Source: Musa acuminata AAA Group
Lineage: Eukaryota; Streptophyta; Magnoliopsida; Zingiberales; Musaceae
Length of the DNA stretch: 64,000 nucleotides
Assembly: GCF_036884655.1 (NCBI RefSeq)
Contig: NC_088345.1
Span: forward strand, 25,081,001-25,145,000
Reading direction: 5' to 3'
Positions 9,183 to 19,208 of the stretch are shown here, in pieces. The notes under the pieces were generated by a model. That model saw nothing but the letters and a program-made list of their open reading frames with translations, was not told the DNA's origin and ran no database searches. Positions within the stretch are counted from its first letter, which is position 1; each line of letters opens with the position of its first letter. The position numbers and the translations under genes are program-made.

Positions 9183-10393
9183 TGTCTAACATAAATAAAC
9201 CATTATGCAATGTTCCTTTCGTGATGATCTTATCATCTAATAATATCGAACAACCATTGTTCTCAAAAACAAATTTATATCCACTAACTGTTAAAAATGA
9301 AATGGAGATAATATTTTTGATAATAGAAGGAACAAAATAACATGCATCTAATGCAATAAAAGCTCCACTAAGCAGATGTAGGGCGACCTCGCCAACAGCT
9401 AATACAGCAACTTTTGCTCCATTACCCATCTTGAGGTCTATCTCGCCTCTTTCAAGTCTCCTAGGCCTTGCCAGAACCTGCAACGAATTGCATATATGAT
9501 AAGCACTACCGGTATCCAATACCCATGTGTTATTATAAGATTATGACAAATGGAGACTTAGCATGAATGTACCTGAAGCTTCATCAAGCTTTTGTTTCGC
9601 CCTTTCTGCAAGGTACTCTTTGCAGTTTCTATTCCAGTGCCCATCTTTACCACAGTGGAAGCACTGGCCTTTGTCCTATGTTGGGTCTTTCTTAGCAACC
9701 TTTGCTTTACCTTGTTTTCCCTTGCCCTTTCCCTTCTTAAGGGACCTTTCTGCTTTCCTTTTCTTTCTAGTCTCACCAGTGTAGAGAACTGGCTTCTCTT
9801 TCTTAATAGTACTCTCTGCCTCCATCAACATATTGAGGAGCTCTGGGAGAGTCACCTCAAGCTTGTTCATATTAAAATTCATTATGAACTGTGAAAAGGA
9901 ATCTGGTAGGGACTGAAGCACAATGTCCACACACAAGTTATCCTCTAGGACCATTCCTAGACCTGTGAGTTTCTCTATCCACTCAATCATCTTTAGGACA
10001 TGGTTCTGAACCGATGTCCCCTCAATCATCATAGCGCGGAAAAAGGCTCTTGGATATCTCATATTGTTTAGTCCTTCCCTGTTCCTCAAACAATTTGCGG
10101 ACATGTAGGAGAATGGATCTGGCATCTATCTTTTCATGTTGTCTCTGTAACTCTGGAGTCATAGAGCCCAACATATAGCACTGAGCAAGAGTGGAGTCAT
10201 CAATGTACTTCACGTAGCGAGCGATCTCATCCTCGCTTGCCCCTTCTTCGAGCGTAGGCATCACTGTATCAAGGACGTACACGATTTTCTCCGCTATGAG
10301 AACAATTCTCAAGTTACGGAGCCAATCCGTATAATTTGGACCAGTGAGGCGGTTGACATCAAGTATGCCACGTAAGGGATTTGAAAGCGACAT
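9183..10393 (-). pseudogene. B0: broken TNT1-94-type Copia gag and protease, 5' part of the polyprotein
   Basis: On the minus strand the gag starts at 10393 (MSLSNPLRGILDVNRLTGPNY), the same start as in B1 and B2. It reads through a UBN2-type gag, a Lys-rich stretch, a CCHC knuckle near 9610-9660, the protease motif [11 protein letters not shown] near 9500, and the region just beyond, where element A cuts it off at 9182. Lesions: a frameshift near 10025 (an extra T in a T-run, also present in B2), a stop at about 9676-9678 where the related copies read AAG, and another shift near 9540. Integrase, RT and RNase H would lie to the left of element A, outside the window. It is not functional. Confidence 0.87.
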
Positions 10394-11459
10394 TTTCTGA
10401 AAATAAAGATGTAGCAGAAATGAATAACATGCAGATTTTACAAGAAATAAACTATCAAGATATGGACTTCTATCTTAATATGCTCCCACTATTTTACTAA
10501 CGAGTCACGCGACACCCTCAGCACGTGAAACGGAAGTCTCCGACAGACTTCTAGTGGGGATCAGGATCCAATCAGCGTCTTAGTGTAACCTCGAGGGACT
10601 CGACCAATCACACTAAGCCTAAAAGGTAGGCAACTCTTGCCGATCACAACTCCTTGTGATTCCCGTCCTGTTCGGCCTCCGAATCACCATGGCCTCGAGG
10701 GACTCGACCAACCATGATGCTCGGTTAAGTCAACACCTTCGTTACAAGATGAGTCTGGTTTGATGATATACCCTCGAGGGACTTGACCAAGCATACCATG
10801 CCCTCTGGTCACCGGTGACATCTCTATGTCGTAAGCAAGATAGCGAATCGCGATATAGGTGAGTCTCGAGGGACTCGACCAACTCAACCTACACCGGGAA
10901 TCGGTTCCTACTTATAACGATGGAAGGCCACGTGGGTCAATCTAATTGCCTCACGTTTATCGACTTAATATTATCGAGAGATGTTTCTATAATTTGGTCT
11001 CCTAATATCACATGACACACATATACATATTTAATATATATCTACATCGCATGCAAATATATATACATATCTAGTATGTGTATAAGCAATCACATCAGAT
11101 GATCATGGTCCACAACCTAATATGATTAGGCCCGAGCCAGTAGGCCTAATCACTCACATCAAGATATATGTGTGCAACGGTGCATCTCCATGCCCTGTGA
11201 TCGTCCATCTCGTCCTCATCGGTTCCGTCGACATCTTGATGCATCTCCATGCATCACGATCGTCCGTCTAGTGGGTCCGGCTATCGCATCCACGCTCCCG
11301 CTGCGCCTCCTCATGTGATTACAACTTAATCATAGGCACGCAGGCCCAACAATAAACGAGAAATATAATGGAGGTTCGCAGACCTCAATAATAATAATCA
11401 CAAGTACACACATCACACGGTCCATGATCATCCGTCCATACATCATACATCACATGTAT
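10394..11459 (-). other. Non-coding leader of B0
   Basis: A gene-free stretch. It is the reverse complement of the B1 leader (11497-12562) at roughly 95% by eye and also matches the B2 leader (26985-28085). It holds four copies of the GGTCGAGTCCCTCGAG hairpin, AT-rich stretches and a partly repeated GATGCATGGAGATGCATC region. I see no primer-binding site or LTR before it: the leader is cut at about the same place in all three copies. Confidence 0.8.
10570..10885 (-). promoter_or_regulatory. Four-hairpin array in the B0 leader
   Basis: Cores at 10590-10607, 10694-10711, 10773-10790 and 10865-10882, each CTCGAGGGACTCGACCAA on the plus strand. The third has T for C (ACTTGACC), which weakens its apical stem. 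On the element's sense strand each is TCGAG-TCC-CTCGA flanked by its own complementary lower stem. The function is unknown; a structured RNA element is my inference. Confidence 0.6.
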
Positions 11460-11496
11460 ATTATTATCTAGTAGTCCTACATGATGATGATTATTT

Positions 11497-12562
11497 ATAC
11501 ATGTGATGTATGATGTATGGACAGATGATCGTGGGCCGTGTGATGTGTGTACTTGTGATTATTATTATTGAGTTCTGCGAAACTCCATTATATTTCTCGT
11601 TTATTGTCGGGCCTGCGTGCCTATGATTAAGTTGTAATCACATGATAAGGCGCAGCGGGAGCGTGGATGCGATAGCGGGACCCACGAGACGGACGATCGT
11701 GATGCATGGAGATGCATCAAGATATCGACGGAACCGACGAGGACGAGATGGACGATCACAGGGCATGGAGATGCACCGTTGCAAACATAGATCTTGATGT
11801 GAGTGATTAGGCCTACTGGCTCGGGCCTAATCATATTAGGTTGTGGTCCATGATCATCTGATGTGATTGCTTATACACATACTAGATATGTATATATATT
11901 TGCATGCGATGTAGATATATATTAAATATGTATATTTATGACATGTCATATTAGGAGTCCAAATTATAGAAACATCTCTCGATAATATTAAGTCGGTAAA
12001 CGTGAGGCAATTAGATTGACCCACGTGGCCTTCTATCGTTATAAGTAGGAACCGATTCCCGGTGTAGGTTGAGTTGGTCGAGTCCCTCGAGACTCACCTA
12101 TATCACGATTCGCTATCTTGCTTACGACATAGAGATGTCACCGGTGACCTGAGGGCATGGTATGCTTGGTCGAGTCCCTCGAGGGTATATCATCAAATCA
12201 GACTCATCTTGTAACGAAGGTGTGGACTTAACCGAGCATCATGGTTGGTCGAGTCCCTCGAGGCCATGGTGATTCGGAGGCCGAACAGGACGGGAATCAC
12301 AAGGAGTTGTGATCGGCAAGAGTTGCCTACCTTTTAGGCTTAGTGTGATTGGTCGAGTCCCTCGAGGTTACACTAAGACGCTGATTGGATCCTGATCCCC
12401 ACTGGAAGTCTGCCGGAGACTTCCGTTTCACGTGCTGAGGGTGTCACGTGACTCGTTAGTAAAATAGTGGGAGCATATTAAGATAGAAGTCCATATCTTG
12501 ATAGTTTATTTCTTGCAAAATCTGCATGTTATTCATTTCTGCTACATCTTTATTTTCAGAAA
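11497..12562 (+). other. Non-coding leader of B1
   Basis: A gene-free stretch before the gag ATG at 12563. Collinear with the B2 leader (26985-28085) and inverted relative to 10394-11459. Contains the four-hairpin array (12074-12366) and ends with TTTATTTTCAGAAA before ATG. Confidence 0.82.
12060..12375 (+). promoter_or_regulatory. Four-hairpin array in the B1 leader
   Basis: Cores TTGGTCGAGTCCCTCGAG at 12074-12091, 12166-12183, 12245-12262 and 12349-12366. Each apical stem is TCGAG/CTCGA around a TCC loop. Lower stems: TAGG and TGAGT with ACTCA and CCTA (one bulge); ATGGTATGCTT with GGGTATATCAT (11 pairs, four G-T); GCATCATGG side with CCATGGTG side (eight pairs); CTTAGTGT with ACACTAAG (eight pairs). 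The flanks differ between units but still pair, which suggests selection on RNA structure. Confidence 0.62.
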
Positions 12563-12613
12563 ATGTCGCTTTCAAATCCCTTACGTGGCATACTTGATGT
12601 CAACCGCCTCACT
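12563..12613 (+). pseudogene. First 17 codons of the B1 gag, cut off by element C
   Basis: ATG at 12563, reading MSLSNPLRGILDVNRLT. Element C begins at 12614; the frame resumes at 22047 (GPNYTDWLRN) after the duplicated TCACT. Removing C and one TCACT restores the same reading seen in B2. Confidence 0.9.
12609..12613 (+). repeat. Left target-site duplication of element C
   Basis: TCACT, matched by TCACT at 22042-22046. A five-base duplication is the expected size for Ty3 integrase. Confidence 0.9.
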
Positions 12614-12986
12614 TGTAACATCCCCCATTTTTAAAAATTTAGTAAAAGGTTTGTTTATAAAAATAAGGATCATTTAATAATTATTTTATATTAAATGATA
12701 TTATATTAAAGGTTTATGGCTAGGGACCTAAGAGTAAATATTAGAAGTTTGATATAATTTATGAAAGATTCAGATTTAAGTTTAAAAAAAAAAAAAAATA
12801 TATAGTGGACATGTGTCACTAACTAACATAAGGTTGGTGCCACTTATCCTTGCTCTAAAGATGACACCTAGCCCCTTTCATGCATGCATGACACCTTGCA
12901 ACTTTTGTATTAGCCAAAACCTAAATAATTAGATGAAAGGTTAAAGAAAACAAACCTGAAGAGTTGCAGCCAACGTGAGTTTGAGA

Positions 12987-13040
12987 GAAGAAGAAGAAGA
13001 AGAAGAAGAAGAAGAAGAAGAAGAAGAAGAAGAAGAAGAG
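12987..13040 (+). repeat. (GAA) microsatellite in the C 5' LTR
   Basis: About 18 GAA units; the 3' LTR has about 10 (19591-19620). This is the main difference between the two LTRs and reflects slippage after or during insertion. Confidence 0.9.
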
Positions 13041-13091
13041 CTTGAGGTTTTTCATCAATTTTCTCACATTTGGGATTCAAATAATTTGAAG

Positions 13092-14940
13092 GCAAGTGTT
13101 CTAACCCAATCCCACAGTAACCTTAATCTCTGTTTTCATTTTTATTCTGTAAAATTTGAAAGATTTCAACTGGGAACCAGACCTTCTTTCGTTTTGATAT
13201 AAAGTTATGAATCTGTAATTTTTCGGTGATCTGACCTCTATGCAATGTTTCGGTCATAACATTTTGTAATAAACTCTGATTTAGACAAAACCTGTTCCAT
13301 TTGAAAGTAGACAAGAAAATCTTTATTTTGATATAAAGATCGAATGATTTGGAGTTTAAATGCCTACTAAGACTTCTGTTTAAATTAACCCTACAGATTC
13401 TGTAAAATAGGGACCGAAATTTCTGACCTCTTGTTGCTTAACTACTTATAACTTTCTGTTGTGAACTCAGATTCATACAAAGTATGTTTTATTCGAAGCT
13501 TGACTCAAAATTCTTTCTGTATATACCTGATTTGAAATTTTTGGAGTACAATTGCTAACTGAAACACCTGCTTTCATCGACCCTATGGATTCAGTAAAAC
13601 AGAGCTAATATTTTCAGACCTTTCGCTGCGAAATTATCTGTAACTCCCGGTTGTAAATTCCAAATCTTGTAAAACTTGATTTGCATAAAACTAGATTGAC
13701 AAAGCTTTCTAATGACACCTATTTTGTATAAATTGGAGCATAATTTCTTATTCAAATAGTTCATACAATGTCCCTATCAAATTCTGCCAGAATCGAGCTT
13801 TGGTCGATTTTGGCTTTCCTTGTTACTTTCCTTTGGAATTCGATTTTGGCAAAAACTCTTACTTCAGTTAAGCTTTGCATTATTATCTTAAATTCCTGTA
13901 TACTTTAGTCCTTTATTTATTTGTATATCTGCAGCTATCATCTAAAGTTCATGTTTGCATCGTAATTCGGCACATGCATCCCATTGTTCCGCATTTGCTT
14001 TTGAAATGTGCCTCTTCCAGTTTCATTTCGTTGGCCATTGTATTCACCTAACTTTCTTATTTCAATTGAGCTATATGTGATTTCTTGAAATCCTTGTATG
14101 CTCTTGCTTTTGCTTCCTTTCAAATCTGAATATACTTGTGAAAGATTATTGCTTACTTCGGATTGACTCGTAAAGGCACATGTACGCTTTGTTGTTCCGC
14201 GTGTGCTTCCGATATATGCTGCTTATTGTTAAAACTGCCCTCTTGTACTCTGGTGTGTGGGATTGTCTGGACCCTTGCCAGAAATGGTAAAGGATATGCG
14301 CTTGTTGCCCGCTATGTGGGATCCCGCTATGTGGGATATGCGCTTGTTGCCCGCTATGTGGGTATGTGCTTAGAGCCTGCGATGCTCTGCCGGCCCCCTT
14401 TGACTTCACCTAGACGTGGGTGGATGGAGCTCCCAGACGTGGGAGACTTTTGTCAGGTGGTCATTCAGAAATGGATGAATCACATTCTGACTGAGTTCCC
14501 ACTACACCTTCTGTATGTTTGATATGATATCCAGAGCTTTGGTTATGTGTTTCTGTACATGCTTTGGATAAGATTGATATGTTTGCATCGTCATGTGACA
14601 TTTGAGCTTCTATTCATGTTTTGTTCTTTGATATATTTATGAAATGTTATAAGTCTTTGTTATACCTTGAAAACTACCATATGTCATCGATATGCTCCTT
14701 ATGCCAATGATATGCTCCAATTACCTTTCCTCGATTGTATGAATAAAACGTGCTTCGAACGATATGATATTGAAATTCTGCATTCAAACAAAACATGCTA
14801 CTGTTTCATCCTGTATCTCTGCTTTATATTTTGATACCTCATTTGTTTGAAAACTGTCCTCTTTGCTATGGATATGTTAGTCATTTGCTGAGCTTTATAT
14901 GCTCACCCCGTTGCTATATAAATTTTTCAGGATAGCTTAT
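13092..14940 (+). promoter_or_regulatory. Possible GC-AG intron inside the C 5' LTR
   Basis: AAG|GCAAGTG at 13089-13098 could act as a GC-type donor. AATTTTTCAG|GATAGC at 14931-14946 could act as acceptor, with a branch-like TGCTCAC upstream. The same pair occurs in the C 3' LTR (19672-21510) and in both LTRs of the diverged element H (55082-56666; 62135-63793). There is no transcript evidence; this is an inference from conservation. Confidence 0.35.
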
Positions 14941-15465
14941 CGCTCACTAAAATATGTAAATTGGATTGAGGCAGTGGAAGACTAGAAGATTTTGGGGCAA
15001 ATATTTTGTACTTGATAGGTTGATGTTGTATAAGTTCTTTTTGGGTATAATGAAATATCAATGACAAATCTAGATTGATGTATCTTGTAAATATTTGATA
15101 AGTACCTCTTACGTCAGGATTTTGGAAATGTTAAGTCTAAACTGGGTACTGATATAAACATGTAGTATATGTTGGTTTTGTGATTGCATTAATTGCTGCG
15201 CTTATGGATTTATGATATAGTTATGGTTTAGTTAAGTTGCTTTTGGATTTTAAGAATCATCTAGTGACATGATGTATGATTATAAACTGCACAGGTTTTG
15301 TGAATTGTGGATTGTAGAGGTGAATGACTTGAATGTTTTTTCTTAGTGACCTCAAATGTGTGATTGGATCCTGGATTGTTTGTTGAATTATAATATTATC
15401 AATCTTGAGTTAGGTTCTCACCTCCTGAATGAGAATTAAATTCGGCGGGGGGGGCGTGACAGAAG

Positions 15466-15477
15466 TGGTATCAGAGC
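15466..15477 (+). promoter_or_regulatory. Primer-binding site of element C
   Basis: TGGTATCAGAGC four bases after the 5' LTR end; primed by initiator Met-tRNA. Confidence 0.93.
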
Positions 15478-15589
15478 ATGGTTTGAGGTTCACTAAAATA
15501 TTTGATATGTTGACATGCAAAATATATTGAGGTCTAGTGAACTATAGTGATTGGTGAAAATTTTCTTTGATGCATTTTTGGAAATTAGG

Positions 15590-16520
15590 ATGACGAGGAC
15601 ATTTAGTCCTCCTACTTCATCTGCTTTTGATTAATGAAGTACGATAAAAGGGTTGATCGAGGATATTAAATCAGAGTAGCGCAGTAGAAGCATGGTGAAC
15701 CTAATACATTGGTAGTAGAAAAAATAGATGATGTGATTGGAGAAGATATTTGATGCACGAAATTATTCTGATGATCAAAAGAATTTCTAGAGATCAAGGA
15801 CAGCAATAGAAAGGACAAGTTTACCCAAAAAAAAAAAAAAAAGATTAGAAATGAATCTGAATGTGATAATAAGAGGGTCAAGACATCATCGATTTGAAAA
15901 GGGAAGTTACCACAAAAGATTCAATCATGTGTATGATGCAAGTTAAAATTATGAAATAAGTTTGTATTTGTAGGTGACTGGAGCCTATTTTGCTTATAAA
16001 AAATTTGGATCATAAAATGAAAGACTACCCTTTGGACAAGAAGAAAGAATCACTGCCGCATAAATCATCAGCCCATGTCAGAGTGTATGTTATCACGGAA
16101 TATGATTCTAAAGCTTATGAATTAGTGGTCGAAGGTACTATTCATGGTTCTGAAAGAATGCAAATATTTGTTTGACCATGTGTCTCATCTATGATTTGAT
16201 TTACAATATTTTGCTTATCACATGGGCATTCAACCTAAATCACTGGATTATATGCTATATGTAAATACGGCTATTGGGGATTGTTTGATAACAAACTCGA
16301 TCTGGTTATCTTGTTTGATTTCTATTGGAGAACACGAACTTCTTGCTGATTTGGTTCTCCTAGATATTTGGAGTTTTGATATTATACTAAGTATGAATTG
16401 ACTATCTTCCAATCATACCAGTATAGATTGTTATACAAAATGATCACTTTTTGCATACTAGATCATCCCATCTTTTATTTTGAGAGTATTGGGCATGATT
16501 TACCTCCTTGCCTGATGTAT
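15590..16520 (+). pseudogene. Gag and protease remnant of element C
   Basis: ATG at 15590 gives MTRTFSPP, like MTRSSGSP in H, but a stop follows within 15 codons. Pieces corresponding to H gag (the region around KIFDALNYPDDRK) survive near 15730-15790, then most of the gag core is deleted. A wrecked zinc knuckle sits at 15975-16035 (GTGACTGGAGCC...). The protease region (16120-16480) keeps patches such as a [13 protein letters not shown] stretch but not the D-G-S active site. A further deletion near 16505 removes the segment before the RT. The region has many stops in all frames and no coding capacity. Confidence 0.8.
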
Positions 16521-17142
16521 TTCCAAATGACTTGCTAGGTTTACCTCCAGATAGAGAGGGTGAATTACTATTGATTTGGTCCCCGGGACAACCCCAATAT
16601 CTAAGCCTCCTTACGGAATGACACCACTTGAGCTAGAGGAATTGAAAAAGGAACTACAAGAACTATTAGATAAGGATTTCATTCGACTCAGTGTTCACCA
16701 TTGGGTGCTCCGGTGCTATTAGTTAAGAAGAAGGATGGAACATTAAGGCTTTGTATTGATTATAGACAATTGAATCAGGTGACCAAAAAAAAAAAAAAAA
16801 AACAAGTATCCCCTACCTAGAATTGATGATTTGTTTGATCAATTGTAGGGTACACAAGTATTCTCCAAGATTGATTTAAGGTCAGGTTACTATCAGTTGA
16901 AGATCATGAAGGAGGATATTCCAAAAACAGCTTTTAGAACTCGATATGGTCACTATGAATTCTTAGTGATGCCTTTTGGTTTAACTAATGCCCCTGCAGC
17001 TTTTATGGAAGCTGTTGTTAAGTGGGAAGTACCAACAAACGTGACAGAAGTTAGAAGCTTCTTGGGCATGACGGGTTATTATAGGAGATTTGTGGAGGGA
17101 TTTTCTTGAATCACTCAACCTCTCGCCAAACTCACTCAAAAG
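16521..17142 (+). pseudogene. Reverse transcriptase remnant of element C, catalytic motif deleted
   Basis: Recognisable RT blocks: a [23 protein letters not shown] stretch at 16725-16790, [15 protein letters not shown] at 16858-16905, [25 protein letters not shown] at 16935-17010. Immediately after this the sequence jumps to [17 protein letters not shown]. About 80 codons, including the FIDD catalytic site kept in H (59340-59351), are missing. A poly-A run at 16785-16802 and a stop in the LQG block add further breaks. The protein could not polymerise DNA. Confidence 0.88.
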
Positions 17143-17600
17143 AATGTGAATTTTGTATGGGGTAATGATTGTGAGCAAAGTTTTCAAGAGTTAAAAAGGA
17201 GATTGACTAGTGCCCCTATTCTCACTATTCCAAGTGGTGATGAGGGATTTATGGTTTACACTGATGCCTCAAGAAAGGGCCTTGGATGTGTTTTGATGCA
17301 AGAAAGGAAAGTGATTGCTTATACTTCTAGACAGCTAAAGAGTTGTGAACTGAATTATCCAACTCATGATTTGGAATTGGCAGCAATTGTTTTTGCTCTA
17401 AAGATTTGGAGGCATTACTTGTATGGACGAACATTTGAAATCTTTACTGATCATAAGCGTTTAAAGTATATTTTTACTCAAAAAGAGTTAAACATGAGAC
17501 AGCGGAGATGGATAGAACTTTTAAAGGATTATGATTGTACCATTCGTTATCACCCGGGTAAAGCTAATGTTATAGCATAGGCCCTTAGTAGAAAATCTAT
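17143..17600 (+). pseudogene. RNase H remnant of element C
   Basis: A 144-codon stretch (17146-17580) carries the Ty3 RNase H domain: [50 protein letters not shown] and [11 protein letters not shown]. It ends in TAG where H reads GAT in ADALSRKS. The domain is otherwise well kept, in contrast to gag and RT. Confidence 0.88.
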
Positions 17601-17662
17601 AAGTTTTATAGCGACCTTGGTTGTGAAGCAATGGAAGTTATTAGAAGAGAATTATGATTTGA

Positions 17663-19184
17663 ATGTTGAGAAAAGAGCAAGACTCAATGATATTAATGGC
17701 CTCCATCCAAGTGCAGTCTGATCTCATTCAACAAATTAAAGGAGGACAACTACGTGATCGACGCTTGATCTGCTTAAGGAATGAAGTAGAAAAGGGATTG
17801 AAACTGAATTTTCGAATTTCAGAGGATGGCCTATTGAGATTAAGGAATAGAATATATGTTCCAAATGACTCAGATATCAAAAATCAAATCCTGAGAGATG
17901 GTCATAATTCAAAGTACACCATGCATCCTGGTAGCACTAAGATGTATAAAGATCTCCAAAGTCATTATTGGTGAGAAGGCATGAAGAAGGAGATTGCAAT
18001 ATATGTTTCAAAGTGTTTGACTTGTCAGCAAATCAAAGCAGAACACCAAAGACCTAGAGGTTTGTTGTAACCTTTAGATATTCCTGAATGGAAATGTGAA
18101 TGTATTGCCATGAACTTTATTTCAGGACTACCCCGAACTTCTAGAAAGCATGATGCTATTTGGGTTATCATTAATAGGTTAACGAAATCTGCATATTTCC
18201 TACCGATCAATATAACTTATTCTTTTGATAGGCTTGCAGATTTATATATATAAATGAAATAGTAAGACTTCATGGTATTCCAAAGGAGATAATCTCTGAC
18301 AGAGACTCCAGATTTCTATCTAGATTTTGGAGAAGGTTATAGAAATCTATTAGCACTAAAGTCAAGTTTAGCACTGCTTATCACCCTCAAATTGATGGTC
18401 AATCAGAAAGAACCATTCAAACACTTGAGGATTTGCTTCGAGCCTATGTTATGGATTGGAAAGGTGAATGGGATAAAGATATCTCTCTTATTGAGTTCAC
18501 TTACAATAATAGTTATCATTCAAATATTCAGATGGCTCCTTATGAAGCTTTATATGGGCGAAAGTGTAGGATGCCTATATGTTGGGAAGAAATTGGCGAC
18601 AGAAAGTTATTAGCACCAGAAAAAGTACAATAGACTATTGAGAAAATTCAACTTATAAAAAAAAAAAAGGGGGTTAAAGACTGCTTAGAGTCATCAAAAG
18701 AGTTATGTTGATAACAGAAGATGAAATATTGAGTTTCAAATCGGGGATTTTGTATTCCTGAATGTCTCCCCTTCTAAAGGCATTGTAAGATTTGGGAAGA
18801 AAGGAAAGTTAAACCCAAGATTTATTGGACCTCTTGAGATTCTTGAGAGGGTTGGTTCTGTCGCTTACAGGATTGGCTTGACACCATCATTGTGCCATAT
18901 CCATGATATGTTTCATGTTTCAATGATCAGAAGGTATATACCTGATCCCTCTCATATCATTAAGTATGAGTCGATGGTGATTGATAAAGACTTGTCTTAT
19001 GTGGAAGAGCCCACTTAGATTGTTGATAAAAAAGAAAAGATCTTGAGGAATCGGGTTATCCCTCTAGTTAAAGTGATCTGGAGATATCATTCTGGAGAGG
19101 AAACAACTTGGGAGCTTGAGGAAGAAATTATGAAAGCTTATCCTCATCTTTTCGTCGAATGAGGTATGATAAATTTAGAGGACT
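17663..19184 (+). pseudogene. Integrase and chromodomain-like tail remnant of element C
   Basis: Order: HHCC zinc region (about 17910-18035: MHPGSTKMYKDLQSHYW, stop, then KCLTCQQ), catalytic core (18100-18470: an NFISGLPRTSRKHDAIWVI-like block, then a [13 protein letters not shown] block), GKKGKLNPRFIGPLEIL tail near 18795, and a WRYHSGEETTWELEEE chromodomain-like end at 19078-19135. Broken by stops, small indels, and a poly-A expansion near 18657. One TAA at 18068 is shared with H (60594). Confidence 0.85.
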
Positions 19185-19195
19185 AAATTTTTTTT

Positions 19196-19208
19196 AAGGA
19201 GGGGAGAG
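19196..19208 (+). promoter_or_regulatory. Polypurine tract of element C
   Basis: AAGGAGGGGAGAG directly before TGTAACATCC. Confidence 0.88.

Larger units (their letters stand above)
10381..12613. repeat. Large palindrome joining B0 and B1 head to head
   Basis: Left arm to 11459 and right arm from 11497 are inverted copies of the Copia leader and gag start. The loop, 11460-11496, is 37 bases. Without element C the inverted homology would continue into gag and protease (9183-10380 against 22047 to about 23210), giving arms of about 2.3 kb. The arms differ at a few per cent of sites. Confidence 0.85.
12614..15461 (+). repeat. 5' LTR of element C
   Basis: TGTAACATCCCC ... GGGGCGTGACA, 2848 bases, gene-free. 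Contains an A/TA run (12780-12800), a (GAA)18 microsatellite, a GGCAAGTG possible splice donor at 13091, a short internal repeat (14280-14365, CGCTTGTTGCCCGCTATGTGGG units), and a TTTTTCAG possible acceptor at 14940. Short open frames such as 14163-14522 are shared with the H LTR only because the LTR DNA is related. Confidence 0.93.

Noticed and set aside
12910..13202. Poly-Glu and poly-Leu frames around 12910-13202 and 19579-19782
   Set aside because: Translation of the GAA microsatellite.
14163..14522. 119-codon frame conserved between C and H LTRs (also 20743-21102, 55830-56186, 62883-63293)
   Set aside because: Frames lie inside LTRs and similarity follows DNA homology of the LTRs; no domain and length varies with repeats.
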